64,000 nt of DNA, taken from contig NZ_AYOZ01000023.1 of assembly GCF_000508165.1 (NCBI RefSeq), forward strand, positions 246,807 to 310,806. Reading direction: 5' to 3'. Positions 43,729-53,418 of the stretch are shown piece after piece. The notes beneath the pieces were generated by a model. It saw only the letters and a program-made list of their open reading frames with translations, was not told where the DNA came from and searched no databases. Position 1 is the first letter of the stretch. Each line of letters starts with the position of its first letter. A program made the translations under genes and the position numbers. This stretch comes from Marinomonas profundimaris. Its GTDB lineage: Bacteria; Pseudomonadota; Gammaproteobacteria; Pseudomonadales; Marinomonadaceae.

Positions 43729-44886
43729 GTGACCATTGCTTCTCATGTTGTTTCAAAACTGCCGTCTGTCGGCACCACCATTTTTACTAAAATGTCGGCG
43801 TTGGCGGCGGAAAAAGGCGCGATTAATTTGTCGCAAGGTTTTCCCGATTTCCCACCCGATGCGAGACTACTGCAGCGCGCATCACAGGCGATTTTAACGG
43901 GCAACAATCAATATTCACCGATGACGGGGTTGCCAATATTACGCGACGCTGTCGCGAATTTGATCGAGCGCCATTATGACCGAACAGTCAGCGCATTGGA
44001 TGAAATCACCATTACCAGTGGCGCGTCAGAAGCCATTTTTGATGCGATTACGGCGGTGGTACATCAGGACGATGAAGTGATCTTGTTTGATCCTGCCTAC
44101 GACTTGTACGAACCCGCTGTCACCTTGGCGGGCGGTATCTGCAAGCGTGTGACCTTGATGGCACCAGACTTTCGCCCAGATTGGCACGCGTTTGAAGCCT
44201 TGCTAACAGACAAGACGCGCTTGGTGTTGATCAACACGCCGCACAACCCAACGGGAAGCTGTTGGTTGGCGGAAGATCTCGAATCTTTATGGCAAGCTAT
44301 TGCGAGTCGTGACATTTATGTCTTGTCCGATGAAGTGTACGAATTTATTCACTATGGCGAATCTGCAGTCAGTGTTCACAAACACGCTGAGCTTGCGGCA
44401 CGAAGTTTTGTTGTCTCGTCGTTTGGGAAAAGTTTTCATCTTACCGGCTGGAAAGTCGGTTACGTGGTGGCGCCTGTTGCATTAACCGCCGAGCTTCGCA
44501 AGGTGCATCAATTTGTGACTTTCTGCACGGCGACACCTCTACAGCAAGCGCTGGCGGAACACCTTCTTGAGCTGCCAGAGGAAAGCGCCCACTTGGCGAC
44601 GTTTTATCGTCAAAAACGTGATGTGCTCAGAAAGGCGTTGGGCAATAGCCGTTTTACCTTGTTGCCTTGTGAAGGCACGTATTTCCAATTACTGGATTAC
44701 AGCGACATAAGTGATTTGGACGACGTGGCATTTTGTGAATGGCTGGTGGATCACGTTGGCGTGGCGGCGATTCCCGTGAGTGTGTTTTATCAGCAGCCGC
44801 CTGAAAATCAGCGGGTGATTCGTCTGTGTTTTGCCAAAGAAGAAAGCACCTTGTTAGACGCGGCGCAGCGATTAAGCCAGCTTTAA
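43729..44886 (+). CDS. Class I/II PLP aminotransferase (YbdL/methionine aminotransferase-like)
   Basis: The 385-residue protein has the fold type I aminotransferase core. NLSQGFPDFPPD is followed by SGASEAIFDAI and NTPHNPTG near residue 165. The PLP lysine is in SSFGKSFHLTGWKVGY near residue 232. YEFIHYG and the C-terminal RLCFAKE with the substrate-binding Arg complete it. It resembles YbdL, which acts on methionine, histidine and phenylalanine. The start is a GTG with a weak ribosome site. It is monocistronic. Confidence 0.88.
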   Translation: MTIASHVVSKLPSVGTTIFTKMSALAAEKGAINLSQGFPDFPPDARLLQRASQAILTGNNQYSPMTGLPILRDAVANLIERHYDRTVSALDEITITSGASEAIFDAITAVVHQDDEVILFDPAYDLYEPAVTLAGGICKRVTLMAPDFRPDWHAFEALLTDKTRLVLINTPHNPTGSCWLAEDLESLWQAIASRDIYVLSDEVYEFIHYGESAVSVHKHAELAARSFVVSSFGKSFHLTGWKVGYVVAPVALTAELRKVHQFVTFCTATPLQQALAEHLLELPEESAHLATFYRQKRDVLRKALGNSRFTLLPCEGTYFQLLDYSDISDLDDVAFCEWLVDHVGVAAIPVSVFYQQPPENQRVIRLCFAKEESTLLDAAQRLSQL

Positions 44887-44950
44887 TACCCACCGGCCAA
44901 CACGCTCGTTGTTGGCCGACCCTTTCTTCCCCCCACGTTTTATTGAGTCA

Positions 44951-45952
44951 TTATTCTTTGTGCTGTTGAAAGAGCCAATGGCGCACCGCATCGATTTTAT
45001 ACGCGGCATCAAAGGTATACATGTGTTCACCCGCTGGCGAATCGGCTGTTGTGCCGGCGGGCAGTGTGGTGCCTTTTTCAAAGGTGACAAAGTTTAAACG
45101 ATTCCCTTTTTCCACCAAGGCGTTGATGGCGCGGGTGAGTTGAGATTCATCCCAACGTGCATTCCATATGGCGGTGCTGATCGTCGTGCCTTGCTGGGTT
45201 AAGGCATCATAAAGCTCCGTTTGTCCTGCGGACGCTTTAGGGTCGCCTGCACTGACTAGATAAAAGAAGGTTTGATCTTTGAGTGCGCTGAGTTCGTTGA
45301 TATCCCATTGGCCTGCGACAAACATTTGAGCCGCAAACAAATCGGGGTGCTTTGCGCTAAGCAACATCAATGTCATGGCGCCCATGGATTGGCCTGTCGC
45401 GTAAAGTCGATGTTGGTCAATGTTATATTGCTGACTCACATATTTTGTCATGCGAGCCGTCAGCTCAATATAGTCCGATGTTGTGTAGCTGCCGTGATCG
45501 TCCAAGATAACCGTTTGAAATTGCGGTACTAAGACAAAGCTTGGATTTTTCAGCTGGGAGGCAGCGGTGGCCCAAATCATACCGCCGTAACCTTGCACTA
45601 AAGGGGCCGTCACGTCTTTACCAACGACACTGGCGTCGGCAATAAACAACACCAGTGGTAAGGGGGTTTTGTCTATCGATTGTTTGGGGATGTAGAGATT
45701 GTAAGGAACGGAAAGCCCTGTTTGTTCGTCTTTATAAACGAATGACTGAAAAGCCGGTTTGACGTTCTTAATCATCGACTGCAATGGCTCATCTTGGCTT
45801 TTGTCCATCATTGGCATGGAAGGTGTTCCTCCATCAAGTGGTGACCGTTGACCGGCGTCTTTTTCGGCTTGTGGTGCGCTGCAAGCTGCGGTCAATAGCA
45901 CCAATGGCAAAAGACTCATGCGTAACCAGTGTGTTTTTTTGAGAAAGGTCAT
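44951..45952 (-). CDS. Alpha/beta-hydrolase lipoprotein (esterase)
   Basis: The 333-residue protein has a lipoprotein signal with lipobox LTAAC. The nucleophile elbow is GQSMGAM, Ser near residue 189, followed by a helical cap and an esterase/PHB-depolymerase-like core (LPLVLFIADAS, LVPQFQTVILDDHGSYTT). The catalytic His is probably the one in AGEHMYTF near the C-terminus. GGAG is 6 nt before the ATG. A perfect 19-bp palindrome lies 63 nt upstream and may bind Fur or Zur. The substrate is unknown. Confidence 0.8.
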   Translation of the reverse strand: MTFLKKTHWLRMSLLPLVLLTAACSAPQAEKDAGQRSPLDGGTPSMPMMDKSQDEPLQSMIKNVKPAFQSFVYKDEQTGLSVPYNLYIPKQSIDKTPLPLVLFIADASVVGKDVTAPLVQGYGGMIWATAASQLKNPSFVLVPQFQTVILDDHGSYTTSDYIELTARMTKYVSQQYNIDQHRLYATGQSMGAMTLMLLSAKHPDLFAAQMFVAGQWDINELSALKDQTFFYLVSAGDPKASAGQTELYDALTQQGTTISTAIWNARWDESQLTRAINALVEKGNRLNFVTFEKGTTLPAGTTADSPAGEHMYTFDAAYKIDAVRHWLFQQHKE

Positions 45953-46015
45953 TTTAGACTCCGTCATTCATAAAGAGGGTCAAGATACTAAGAGGGCGAA
46001 TCAGTAAGCAATAAA

Positions 46016-46034
46016 AATGTAAATGATTTACATT
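46016..46034. promoter_or_regulatory. 19-bp palindrome, Fur/Zur-like box
   Basis: AATGTAAATGATTTACATT is a perfect 9-1-9 palindrome, the arrangement of Fur boxes, upstream of the esterase lipoprotein and 196 nt before the divergent GGDEF-EAL gene. Confidence 0.5.
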
Positions 46035-46229
46035 CTATTTCGCTTTTTTTCCTCCGTGCTAAGGATTGGTTTTTTTACAGGTGGCGGCTTGCGAATAATG
46101 ACAAAACTGATGCCATTTATTAAACCTATGCTAGTTTTAATACATACCGTAAAAACATCTAAGCCAATTTAAAGCAATAAAAGTCTGTATGTGGCGAACG
46201 CTTAGGAAGAGCAAGGAATAACGCCTACA

Positions 46230-48575
46230 ATGCTAACCACACTAAAAAGCCGGCTGTACTTTTTTTCTTTTATGATCATGGCGCCGTTTTATTTTCTGGT
46301 TTACCTGAGCTTTGATTATAGTCGAGGAATTGTAGAGCAAGAGCTCTTAAGGTCCGCGCAACTTGTGTCTAATCAAGCGGCGGAAAATCAGCACTATTTG
46401 GTGGAATATACCAAAGAATTTTTATCGTCCCTTTCCTCTATCAACCATATTCAACAACCCAATTCAGAAGCGTGTCGTCGTTTTGTTAGTGAGATAACGC
46501 CTCTTTTTCACCATTATGTGAACGTTGGTGTGCCCAATGAAAAAGGCATTTTAACGTGCAACGGAACGGCCCTCAGTCAACCTGTTAATGTGAGCGATAG
46601 ACCCTATATTGCGGAAGCACTCAGCCAACATCGCTTTTCAAACAGTGGTGTTCAAAAAGACCGTGCGACGGACCGTTTGACCATTAATTTTGCGTACCCG
46701 GTGTTTGACGGCACAGATTCAAATAATGTGGTGGGCGCTGCGGTAGCGGTGATTTCTCTGGATTGGTGGGGGGTGCTGCTCAGCAACAGTAATTTACCAG
46801 ACAACAGTGTGTCGTTTGTGTTGGATGGACAGGGCGTCGCGGTTGCGAGTTACCCTAAAAATACGACGTACAAGCGCCCAGACCATTTTGATGTGATTTG
46901 GTCAGATTCCGATGGGGCGAATCGTGTTTTTAGTCAATATGACGTGTTGGATGCGGATGGACGTATACAGCTTACTTTCTTGACTGGCGTGGCGGTGGAT
47001 GAAGCGCTCTCAAAAGTCGATGACCATTATACTTTTATTGCGCTGTCTTTTTCGGTAATAGTGACCGTGATCTTTGTATTGCTGAGGTTGTTCTTTTTCC
47101 GAGCTATTTCGAAGCCATTGAGCATGCTCTCTGACCTTGCGCTGCGATTAGGGAAAAACGAGCAAATTCTGGCCGCTAAGCCGACTGGCGTTAGGGAAAT
47201 GGACGATTTACAAGATTGTTTTATCGACATGGCCGAGCGTAAATCTCAAGCCGAAGAAAAAATTAGACGACAAGCTCAAACGGACAGCTTAACGGAAATA
47301 CCCAATCGCGATGCGTTTAACAGGGCGTTGTCTGATGCGCTGATGTTGGCCAGCGATAATAACCAAAAACTCAGTATCTATTTGATTGATTTAGATAATT
47401 TTAAAGAAATTAATGACACACGCGGTCATCAAAGAGGCGACAATGTACTCAAGCTGATGGCGAAACGTCTTGTTAATGGTGTCCCTCAAGCGCGCTTTAT
47501 TGCCCGAGTCGGTGGCGATGAATTTATGCTGTTATTGGGTGATACGCACTCTTCCTCTCATCATATTGCGTTACTGAGTGACGACCTCATACGTTTAATA
47601 AAACAGCCTTTTTTCTTGTCCTTTGGTGAGGTAATAATGTCTGCGAGCGTTGGTGTTGCATTGTTTCCAGAAGATGGCAAGAACAGCAGAGAATTGTTGG
47701 GCGCGGTTGATCAAGCCATGTATCACGCAAAAAAATCTGGCCGACACACGGTGCGTCGATTCAATAAAGAATTGAAAGACGCGCTGTTAAATAAATTGGC
47801 ACTGATTAAAGATCTACGTCACGCTATTTGTAACGACGAATTCCATTTGGTGTACCAACCGATCTTAAATAAGCAAGGCATTGTGACCAAATTCGAGGCA
47901 CTCATTCGTTGGCGCCACCCCTTAAAAGGCTCTATTCCACCTGATCAATTCATCCCATTTGCCGAGGAATCGGGCGACATTGTCGAGATTGGCGCGTGGG
48001 TGATTCAAGAAGCCAAACGCGCCTTACAGCAAGTGCGCGCTGTTTATGGTGACGACATTCAAATTAGCGTCAATGTGTCGCCAGTGCAATTATCCAATCA
48101 CCATGGAAAAACGAGAGAGTTACTCAGCGGATTATTGGCGCCGAGTGATGACGAGACGCGAAAGAATGGTTTGGTGGTGGAAATCACCGAACACACACTA
48201 ATGAGTCTCGATGACGAGACTCGGAAAACTCTGCTTGGCTTTCGTGAAAAAGGCATTGAGGTCGCGCTGGATGATTTTGGTACGGGCTATTCGTCCCTCG
48301 CTTACATCATGAATTATGACATTGATTATTTGAAAATTGATAAAAGCTTTGTGCAGAAACTGGACGATGAAGTGTCTTCGGTTTCACTGTGTGAGGCGAT
48401 TATTTCCATGGCGCATAAGTTAGACATGGCCGTCATTGCGGAAGGTGTGGAAACAGAAGCGCAGTTGAATTTATTACTTGAATACGGCTGTGATTATCTA
48501 CAAGGGTTTTATTTTTCCAAGCCGATCACGCTTGAACAAGTCTTGGTGTATCAACAGGATAAAGATCGGTTATGA
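46230..48575 (+). CDS. Membrane-bound Cache-HAMP-GGDEF-EAL protein
   Basis: The 781-residue protein has a first helix (YFFSFMIMAPFYFLVYLSF), a periplasmic Cache sensor (~30-265), a second helix (~268-292), HAMP, GGDEF (VGGDEFMLL, intact) and EAL. EAL motifs are present: FEALIRWRHP, NVSPVQL, EITEH, DDFGTGYSSLAY, KIDKSFV and EGVETEAQ. Both domains look catalytically complete, with no RxxD inhibitory site before GGDEF. It can probably both make and degrade c-di-GMP, switched by a periplasmic ligand. Confidence 0.9.
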   Translation: MLTTLKSRLYFFSFMIMAPFYFLVYLSFDYSRGIVEQELLRSAQLVSNQAAENQHYLVEYTKEFLSSLSSINHIQQPNSEACRRFVSEITPLFHHYVNVGVPNEKGILTCNGTALSQPVNVSDRPYIAEALSQHRFSNSGVQKDRATDRLTINFAYPVFDGTDSNNVVGAAVAVISLDWWGVLLSNSNLPDNSVSFVLDGQGVAVASYPKNTTYKRPDHFDVIWSDSDGANRVFSQYDVLDADGRIQLTFLTGVAVDEALSKVDDHYTFIALSFSVIVTVIFVLLRLFFFRAISKPLSMLSDLALRLGKNEQILAAKPTGVREMDDLQDCFIDMAERKSQAEEKIRRQAQTDSLTEIPNRDAFNRALSDALMLASDNNQKLSIYLIDLDNFKEINDTRGHQRGDNVLKLMAKRLVNGVPQARFIARVGGDEFMLLLGDTHSSSHHIALLSDDLIRLIKQPFFLSFGEVIMSASVGVALFPEDGKNSRELLGAVDQAMYHAKKSGRHTVRRFNKELKDALLNKLALIKDLRHAICNDEFHLVYQPILNKQGIVTKFEALIRWRHPLKGSIPPDQFIPFAEESGDIVEIGAWVIQEAKRALQQVRAVYGDDIQISVNVSPVQLSNHHGKTRELLSGLLAPSDDETRKNGLVVEITEHTLMSLDDETRKTLLGFREKGIEVALDDFGTGYSSLAYIMNYDIDYLKIDKSFVQKLDDEVSSVSLCEAIISMAHKLDMAVIAEGVETEAQLNLLLEYGCDYLQGFYFSKPITLEQVLVYQQDKDRL

Positions 48576-48619
48576 AGATCGGCAGACGCGCATTTCGATG
48601 CGCTTCTGCCAAATCATGG

Positions 48620-49030
48620 TTACGAGCTAGGCATGCCTTCAAATGCAGGCACGCTGGCTAGATCCTCATCCCAGTTGCTTTTGCTGTTGATGAATATATG
48701 CGCTTGTGGCGCGATGTCGACGTTTGTATCCAAACAACCGGCTGGCACAACAACCAAGCCTCGAGATTTGGCATCGATCGGAACATTGGAACCACATACC
48801 GAGCAAAACATACGAGCAAAATGGGTGTCTTCATGACGATAGAAACTGAGTTTATCTTCCCCTTTCAGCCAGGTTAATTGCGCGCCCGGAGCGAATAGAT
48901 TTGCGCAATGGGCCGAGCCAGATGATTTACGGCAACGGCTGCAATGGCACAAGAAGAATTTTTTAAACTCGCCTTCCAGCTCAAATTTAACCGTACCGCA
49001 TAGGCAAGAACCCGTGTGGATATGAATCAT
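48620..49030 (-). CDS. GFA/CENP-V-type zinc protein
   Basis: The 136-residue protein has the GFA cysteine pattern GSCLCGTVKFEL (C9, C11), CHCSRCRKSSG (28-33) and FCSVCGSNVP (~75-80). Members bind zinc; the original one, Gfa, speeds formaldehyde-glutathione adduct formation, though that activity is disputed and many relatives have other roles. RBS AGGAG lies 9 nt upstream. It stands alone. Confidence 0.85.
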   Translation of the reverse strand: MIHIHTGSCLCGTVKFELEGEFKKFFLCHCSRCRKSSGSAHCANLFAPGAQLTWLKGEDKLSFYRHEDTHFARMFCSVCGSNVPIDAKSRGLVVVPAGCLDTNVDIAPQAHIFINSKSNWDEDLASVPAFEGMPSS

Positions 49031-49127
49031 AGTGTTACGCTCCTGAAGCGGCTTTTATTATTAGAAGGAAAAAGTCCCGTTAAACCATTTTCATGTTGAT
49101 ACGTTTCATGTTGATTACGCGCAATAA

Positions 49128-49161
49128 AAATGGCCGTTAATGTCATACATTAAGGCCATTT
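49128..49161 (-). terminator. Terminator of the TRAP/hbdH operon
   Basis: Stem AAATGGCC-TTAATG / CATTAA-CGGCCATTT on the minus strand with one bulge, 45 nt past the SDR stop, then T5. Confidence 0.8.
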
Positions 49162-49205
49162 GATGAAGATTTCTAGCGTTAGTAACCAGAGGTTGCGTTT
49201 GGCTT

Positions 49206-49979
49206 TTATTGCGCGGTATAACCCCCATCAATCACGATAGCTTGCCCCGTTACGCCTTTTGCCGATGGACTGGTGAGAAACAAACAATAGTCCGAAATTT
49301 CATCGACAGAGAGTAAGCGGCGCTGTGGTACCAGAGGCCAAATGACCTCTTCCAACACACGATCAAGCGACACATTGCGCGTTTTTGCCAAATCCTCCAG
49401 CTGATTTCTCACCAAGGGCGTGTCCACATAACCGGGACACAACGCATTGATGGTCACACCAAAAGGCGCGGCTTCCAGCGCTGCCACTTTTGTTAGGCCA
49501 ATCACGCCATGCTTGGCGGAGTTGTAGCCGGCTTTGCCTGCAAAGCCGATTAAGCCATTAATCGACGCCATGTTAATGATTCGCCCATCGCCTTTTTCTT
49601 TCATCAAAGGCAGGATTTTTTTGATCGCCAAAAAGGGCGCGATCAACATAATGTCGATTAATCGACGGTAAGTATCGGAAGGGAACTCTTCTATCGGCGC
49701 GATATGTTGAACCCCCGCGTTATTGATCAGAATGTCGATGTGGCCAAATTGCACAATGGCAGCATCCATCGCGTCCATAAATTGTGGTTCGTTGGTCACA
49801 TCGCAGGCGAAAAAGGCGCACTGCTGGTGGAATGCCGCCAACTGTGTTTTTGCCTCTTCTATCGCTGTTTGGCTGAAATCCAAAATGGCGACGTTCATGT
49901 CCGCTTTCAGAAACGCCTGAGCAATTTCCAAACCGATTCCACTCGCTGCACCCGTAATTAATACTGTTTTATTGTTCAT
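49206..49979 (-). CDS. 3-hydroxybutyrate dehydrogenase-type SDR
   Basis: The 257-residue protein has the SDR motifs TGAASGIG (NAD loop), NNAG, catalytic Ser in NMASING, and YNSAKHG. The C-terminal half (LVRNQLEDLAKTRNVSLDRVLEEVIW) matches 3-hydroxybutyrate dehydrogenases, which make acetoacetate. RBS GGAG is 7 nt upstream. It follows the TRAP large subunit by 30 nt and is probably the last gene of the operon, which suggests the TRAP system imports a hydroxy acid. Confidence 0.85.
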   Translation of the reverse strand: MNNKTVLITGAASGIGLEIAQAFLKADMNVAILDFSQTAIEEAKTQLAAFHQQCAFFACDVTNEPQFMDAMDAAIVQFGHIDILINNAGVQHIAPIEEFPSDTYRRLIDIMLIAPFLAIKKILPLMKEKGDGRIINMASINGLIGFAGKAGYNSAKHGVIGLTKVAALEAAPFGVTINALCPGYVDTPLVRNQLEDLAKTRNVSLDRVLEEVIWPLVPQRRLLSVDEISDYCLFLTSPSAKGVTGQAIVIDGGYTAQ

Positions 49980-50009
49980 TTTTATTCTCCAAACAGGAAA
50001 GCAAACGGG

Positions 50010-51371
50010 TTAACCGTAAATCACTTCGGGCAACCACAACACGAGATCTGGGAATAAAAACACCAGAAGCACGGCCAGTAATTGCAGAAGTACGAAAGGA
50101 ATAACGCCTTTATAGATGTGTAATGTGGTCACTCCAGGCGGTGCAACGCCTTTTAAATAGAAGAGCGAAAAGCCAACGGGCGGTGTTAAAAAAGAGGTTT
50201 GTAGTGCCAAAGCAAAAAGCACTACAAACCACACCAAATTGAACTCTAACGCGACCACGACAGGCCCGACGAGCGGGAGTAAAATCAAGCTGATTTCTAG
50301 CCAGTCTAAGAAGAAACCAGCCACAAAGGCGATGAGCAAAATAACCACCACGATGCCCGCAGGCGACAAGGGAATGCCTTGCAACAAATCACTGATGAAT
50401 TCATCGCCACCCAGCGTTCGTAACACCACGGCGAAGGCTGTCGCGCCTAAGAAAATGCCAAAAACAAACGACGTCGTAATGGTGGTTTTTCGGCACACTT
50501 CAGCCAACATTTTCATATTGAAGCGTTTGTTTAAAATGGCCAGAATGGTGGCACCAAATGCCCCAACACCGGCGGCTTCCGTTGGCGAAACAATCCCCAT
50601 GAAGATAGAACCCAATACAGACAAAATAAGCGCAAGCGGAGGGAAAACGGCTTTTAATGTTGACCAGATTAACCCCATCGTAACAGGCGGTAAATTCAGC
50701 GGTGGTTGGCAAACTTTAGGATTAAAAATGGCCGACAGAATGACATACACAATGTACAAACCGCCCAGTAACAAACCGGGAATCAGCGCGCCCATGAATA
50801 AGCTACCCACAGACAGCGACAGCTGATCCGCCATAATAATCAGCATGATGCTTGGCGGAATCAAAATGCCCAAGGTGCCGGATGACGCCACAATACCGCT
50901 GGCAAACGAAGGCGAATATTTTTGCTCTAACATAACCGGCATAGACAACATTGCCAGTAGCACAACCGACGCGCCCACGATGCCTGTTGACGCCGCAAAT
51001 AAGATGCCGATCAAGATAACAGCCACGCCGAGTCCGCCTCGGAATCGACCAAACAAATTAACAAAGTTCACCATCAGGCGCTCAGCCACGCCGGAGCGTT
51101 CTAGCATCAGTCCCATAAAAATAAACATGGGTAAGGCGACGAGCACCCAGTTGCTCATTTGAGCGTATATTCGTTGGATGATGGTGCCGTAAATGCGCCA
51201 ATCGTTCATATAGTAGGTGTCCCAATCCAAAAGTTGGGAGGACAACACGCCAACAACGCTGAAGATAATCGCCAAACCAGCAAGCACCCACGCGACAGGA
51301 AACCCTGAAAAAATCAATAAGATGAAACTGCCAAGCATGGCAATGACTAATAATTCATATGTTTCGAACAT
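50010..51371 (-). CDS. dctM: TRAP transporter large permease DctM
   Basis: The 453-residue protein has about twelve to fourteen helices. It carries the DctM marks GFPVAWVLAGLAIIF, VALPMFIFMGLMLERSGVAERL, ASTGIVGASVVLLAMLSMPVML, and GSLFMGALIPGLLLGG. It forms the ion-coupled channel with DctQ. It is 15 nt after DctQ in the order P-Q-M-SDR. Confidence 0.92.
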   Translation of the reverse strand: MFETYELLVIAMLGSFILLIFSGFPVAWVLAGLAIIFSVVGVLSSQLLDWDTYYMNDWRIYGTIIQRIYAQMSNWVLVALPMFIFMGLMLERSGVAERLMVNFVNLFGRFRGGLGVAVILIGILFAASTGIVGASVVLLAMLSMPVMLEQKYSPSFASGIVASSGTLGILIPPSIMLIIMADQLSLSVGSLFMGALIPGLLLGGLYIVYVILSAIFNPKVCQPPLNLPPVTMGLIWSTLKAVFPPLALILSVLGSIFMGIVSPTEAAGVGAFGATILAILNKRFNMKMLAEVCRKTTITTSFVFGIFLGATAFAVVLRTLGGDEFISDLLQGIPLSPAGIVVVILLIAFVAGFFLDWLEISLILLPLVGPVVVALEFNLVWFVVLFALALQTSFLTPPVGFSLFYLKGVAPPGVTTLHIYKGVIPFVLLQLLAVLLVFLFPDLVLWLPEVIYG

Positions 51372-51386
51372 AAACTTCCCTTGAAA

Positions 51387-51989
51387 CTAGCCTTTCGTGT
51401 GGCTTTGATGAATAGAAACGCCACGTAGAAAAGCGACACAGCGAAGCCAACGAGATGTGGCCGCCATGACCAACAACGCCAGTGCGATTAAAATGAATGA
51501 CTTGAGAATCCAGCGGAAAGGCAAACCATCAAATGACGGCGAGACTTCGTTCATTCGATAAGATCGCTCAACAAAAGGAAGGGCATAGTTAAACATCACA
51601 AAACAAAAAGGTAACAGTAGGAGCGAGATACCAAAGATTTCGATCCACACGCGTTTTTTCATCGACCAATGTTCCGCCAGCGCATCAACACGAACGTGAC
51701 CGTCGTGGATAAAGCAGTAAGACAGCCCCAACATGAAGCCAACCGCATACAGGTGCCACTGCAATTCTTCCAACGCCACAAAGGTGGTATTGAAAAAATA
51801 ACGCATCAAGGCATTGCTCACGATTAAGAGCATCAGCACCAACCAAATCCAAGAAACGTATTGCCCCATTTTTTCGATGACATTTTCAAGCCATTGGGAG
51901 ACTGGCGTGTGAGGCAGCTGGTTGATATTGGAATGCGATAATTTCGCCTCGATTTCAGCTAAATTTAATTCAGTTGATGGATCGGACAT
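51387..51989 (-). CDS. dctQ: TRAP transporter small permease DctQ
   Basis: The 200-residue protein has four membrane helices. It carries the DctQ pattern FVALEELQWHLYAVGFMLGLSYCFIHDGHVRVDALAE. The cytosolic N-terminus (~35 residues) is longer than usual. RBS AAGGAG is 8 nt before the ATG. It lies 90 nt downstream of DctP. Confidence 0.9.
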   Translation of the reverse strand: MSDPSTELNLAEIEAKLSHSNINQLPHTPVSQWLENVIEKMGQYVSWIWLVLMLLIVSNALMRYFFNTTFVALEELQWHLYAVGFMLGLSYCFIHDGHVRVDALAEHWSMKKRVWIEIFGISLLLLPFCFVMFNYALPFVERSYRMNEVSPSFDGLPFRWILKSFILIALALLVMAATSRWLRCVAFLRGVSIHQSHTKG

Positions 51990-52079
51990 GTATTTCTCCT
52001 TTGATTCCGGACGGTGTGCATCCAGTGAAAAACGTCGGCATCGTGTGATGCCGACTCACTTAACAGAGCTCAAATAGAG

Positions 52080-53138
52080 TTATTTTGTGTTCCAATCGCG
52101 AGGCAAATAGCCGAATTTCTTCCACGTGCTGTGTTCTTTCTGGAAGGCTTTCATAGAGGAATAAATTTTGGCGAATTCCGCATTGTCAGCAGAATGACGC
52201 GCCATCACTTCATCCGTAGCGTCTTGGAAGGCGCTGAGGATTTCTGGTGAATACTGGTGAAGCTCGACGCCTTTTTCTTTGAACTTAGTCAATATGCCGC
52301 CTTGTAGCGCTTCTGACTTGGCCAATGACATTGTATTGGCGGCCACACAGGTGTTTTCGATCAAAGATTGCGTTTGTTTATTGAGCTTATTCCAGTCTTT
52401 TAGGTTGATGTAAAGGAACTGGTTCGTGGAAGGCTGGTGCCAGCCCGGAAGGTAATAGTGCTTGGCGACTTGATAAAAACCAAGTTGCTCATCCACGGTT
52501 GGAATGGAAAACTCCGTGCCATCCAATACGCCGGTTTCGAGCGCTTGATAAAGCTCGCCACCTGGAAAAACGTTAATCGACATGCCAAATTCAGACATGA
52601 TTTCACCGCCAAGACCCGCCGCGCGGAATTTAAGGCCGTTTAGATCATCAACAGATTTGATCTCTTTACGGAACCAGCCCGCGGCTTCTGGGCTGATGGT
52701 GCCACACAGAATAGGATAAACATCGTAAGGCTTGAACAGCTCTTTCAGCATTTTATCGCCGTCATGGAAATACATCCACGCCGTGAATTCATTGGACTCA
52801 AGTCCGAATGGTGTGGCGCCAAATAAGGCCGCCGCAGGAATTTGTCCCCACTCATAACCCATCCAAGAATAACCCGCCGAGACATTACCAGAGCTGACGT
52901 TGTCGAAAATACTCAACGCGGGCACCAGTGAACCGGGTTCAAAGACTTGCAGCTTTACTTTCTTGCCACTGGCATCACTGAGCATTTTAGACACTTCAGG
53001 CATGGTGTCACCAAGTGCCGTTAAAGAGGACGAGAAGGCCATAGGGACTTGCCAACGGACTTTGTCGAAGTCGGCATAAGACGGCATTGCGAAGCTTAAC
53101 GTGGTTAAGCAAGTAGCTGTTATCAAAGCATTTTTCAT
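52080..53138 (-). CDS. dctP: TRAP transporter substrate-binding protein DctP
   Basis: The 352-residue protein has a signal peptide (KNALITATCLTTLSFAMPSYA) and the DctP fold. It contains LNGLKFRAAGLGGEIMSEFGMSINVFPGGELYQALETGVLDGTEF, where Arg in KFRAAG binds the substrate carboxylate. The ATG at 53138 has AGGA 8 nt upstream; a longer frame has no signal peptide at its start. It probably captures an aliphatic or keto/hydroxy acid. Confidence 0.9.
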   Translation of the reverse strand: MKNALITATCLTTLSFAMPSYADFDKVRWQVPMAFSSSLTALGDTMPEVSKMLSDASGKKVKLQVFEPGSLVPALSIFDNVSSGNVSAGYSWMGYEWGQIPAAALFGATPFGLESNEFTAWMYFHDGDKMLKELFKPYDVYPILCGTISPEAAGWFRKEIKSVDDLNGLKFRAAGLGGEIMSEFGMSINVFPGGELYQALETGVLDGTEFSIPTVDEQLGFYQVAKHYYLPGWHQPSTNQFLYINLKDWNKLNKQTQSLIENTCVAANTMSLAKSEALQGGILTKFKEKGVELHQYSPEILSAFQDATDEVMARHSADNAEFAKIYSSMKAFQKEHSTWKKFGYLPRDWNTK

Positions 53139-53209
53139 GTTTTCAATCCTATTATTTTTATTGTGTGTTCTTTTCAAACCGTGGAAAGCGGTAATGTGTT
53201 CCGTGCACG

Positions 53210-53240
53210 CCATAGAATGCTATGGTGCTGCAGAATGCTA
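53210..53240 (-). promoter_or_regulatory. Hairpin and direct repeat in the dctP leader
   Basis: CCATAG-AATG-CTATGG (53210-53225) can form a 6-bp hairpin. AGAATGCTA occurs at 53215-53223 and again at 53232-53240. The repeats are 17 nt apart, just downstream of the candidate sigma-54 promoter. Confidence 0.4.
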
Positions 53241-53242
53241 AA

Positions 53243-53257
53243 TCAAGAAAAGTGCCA
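53243..53257 (-). promoter_or_regulatory. Candidate sigma-54 promoter of dctPQM
   Basis: On the minus strand TGGCAC-N5-TTGA has the -24 block TGGCAC exact. The -12 block reads TTGA instead of TTGC, so the match is imperfect. It lies 105 nt before dctP, with a sigma-54 activator gene immediately upstream. Confidence 0.45.
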
Positions 53258-53331
53258 TCTTAATAAAGTGTTTATTTTTCATATGGTTAGAGTATGTTTG
53301 TGTTTTTTGATGCTCATAAATATCGTGATAC

Positions 53332-53418
53332 TCCGAAAAATCGGACGCTTTTGGTCTAATTAAAGTGCTTTCTGCTCAAGATTCGTCCGGAAAAATAGAC
53401 ATCGTCCGATTAATCGGA
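53332..53418. promoter_or_regulatory. Two TCCGA-N4-TCGGA palindromes, candidate activator binding sites
   Basis: TCCGAAAAATCGGA (53332-53345) and TCCGATTAATCGGA (53405-53418) share the same inverted arms and spacing. They lie 75-165 nt upstream of the candidate sigma-54 promoter, where enhancer-binding proteins bind. The second abuts the activator stop codon. A degenerate third copy (TCCGGAAAAA) is near 53389. Confidence 0.65.

Noticed and set aside
50239..50826. 195-codon open frame on the plus strand inside dctM
   Set aside because: Rich in Thr, Lys, Pro and Met with no family features. It is the antisense shadow of a strongly supported membrane protein gene.
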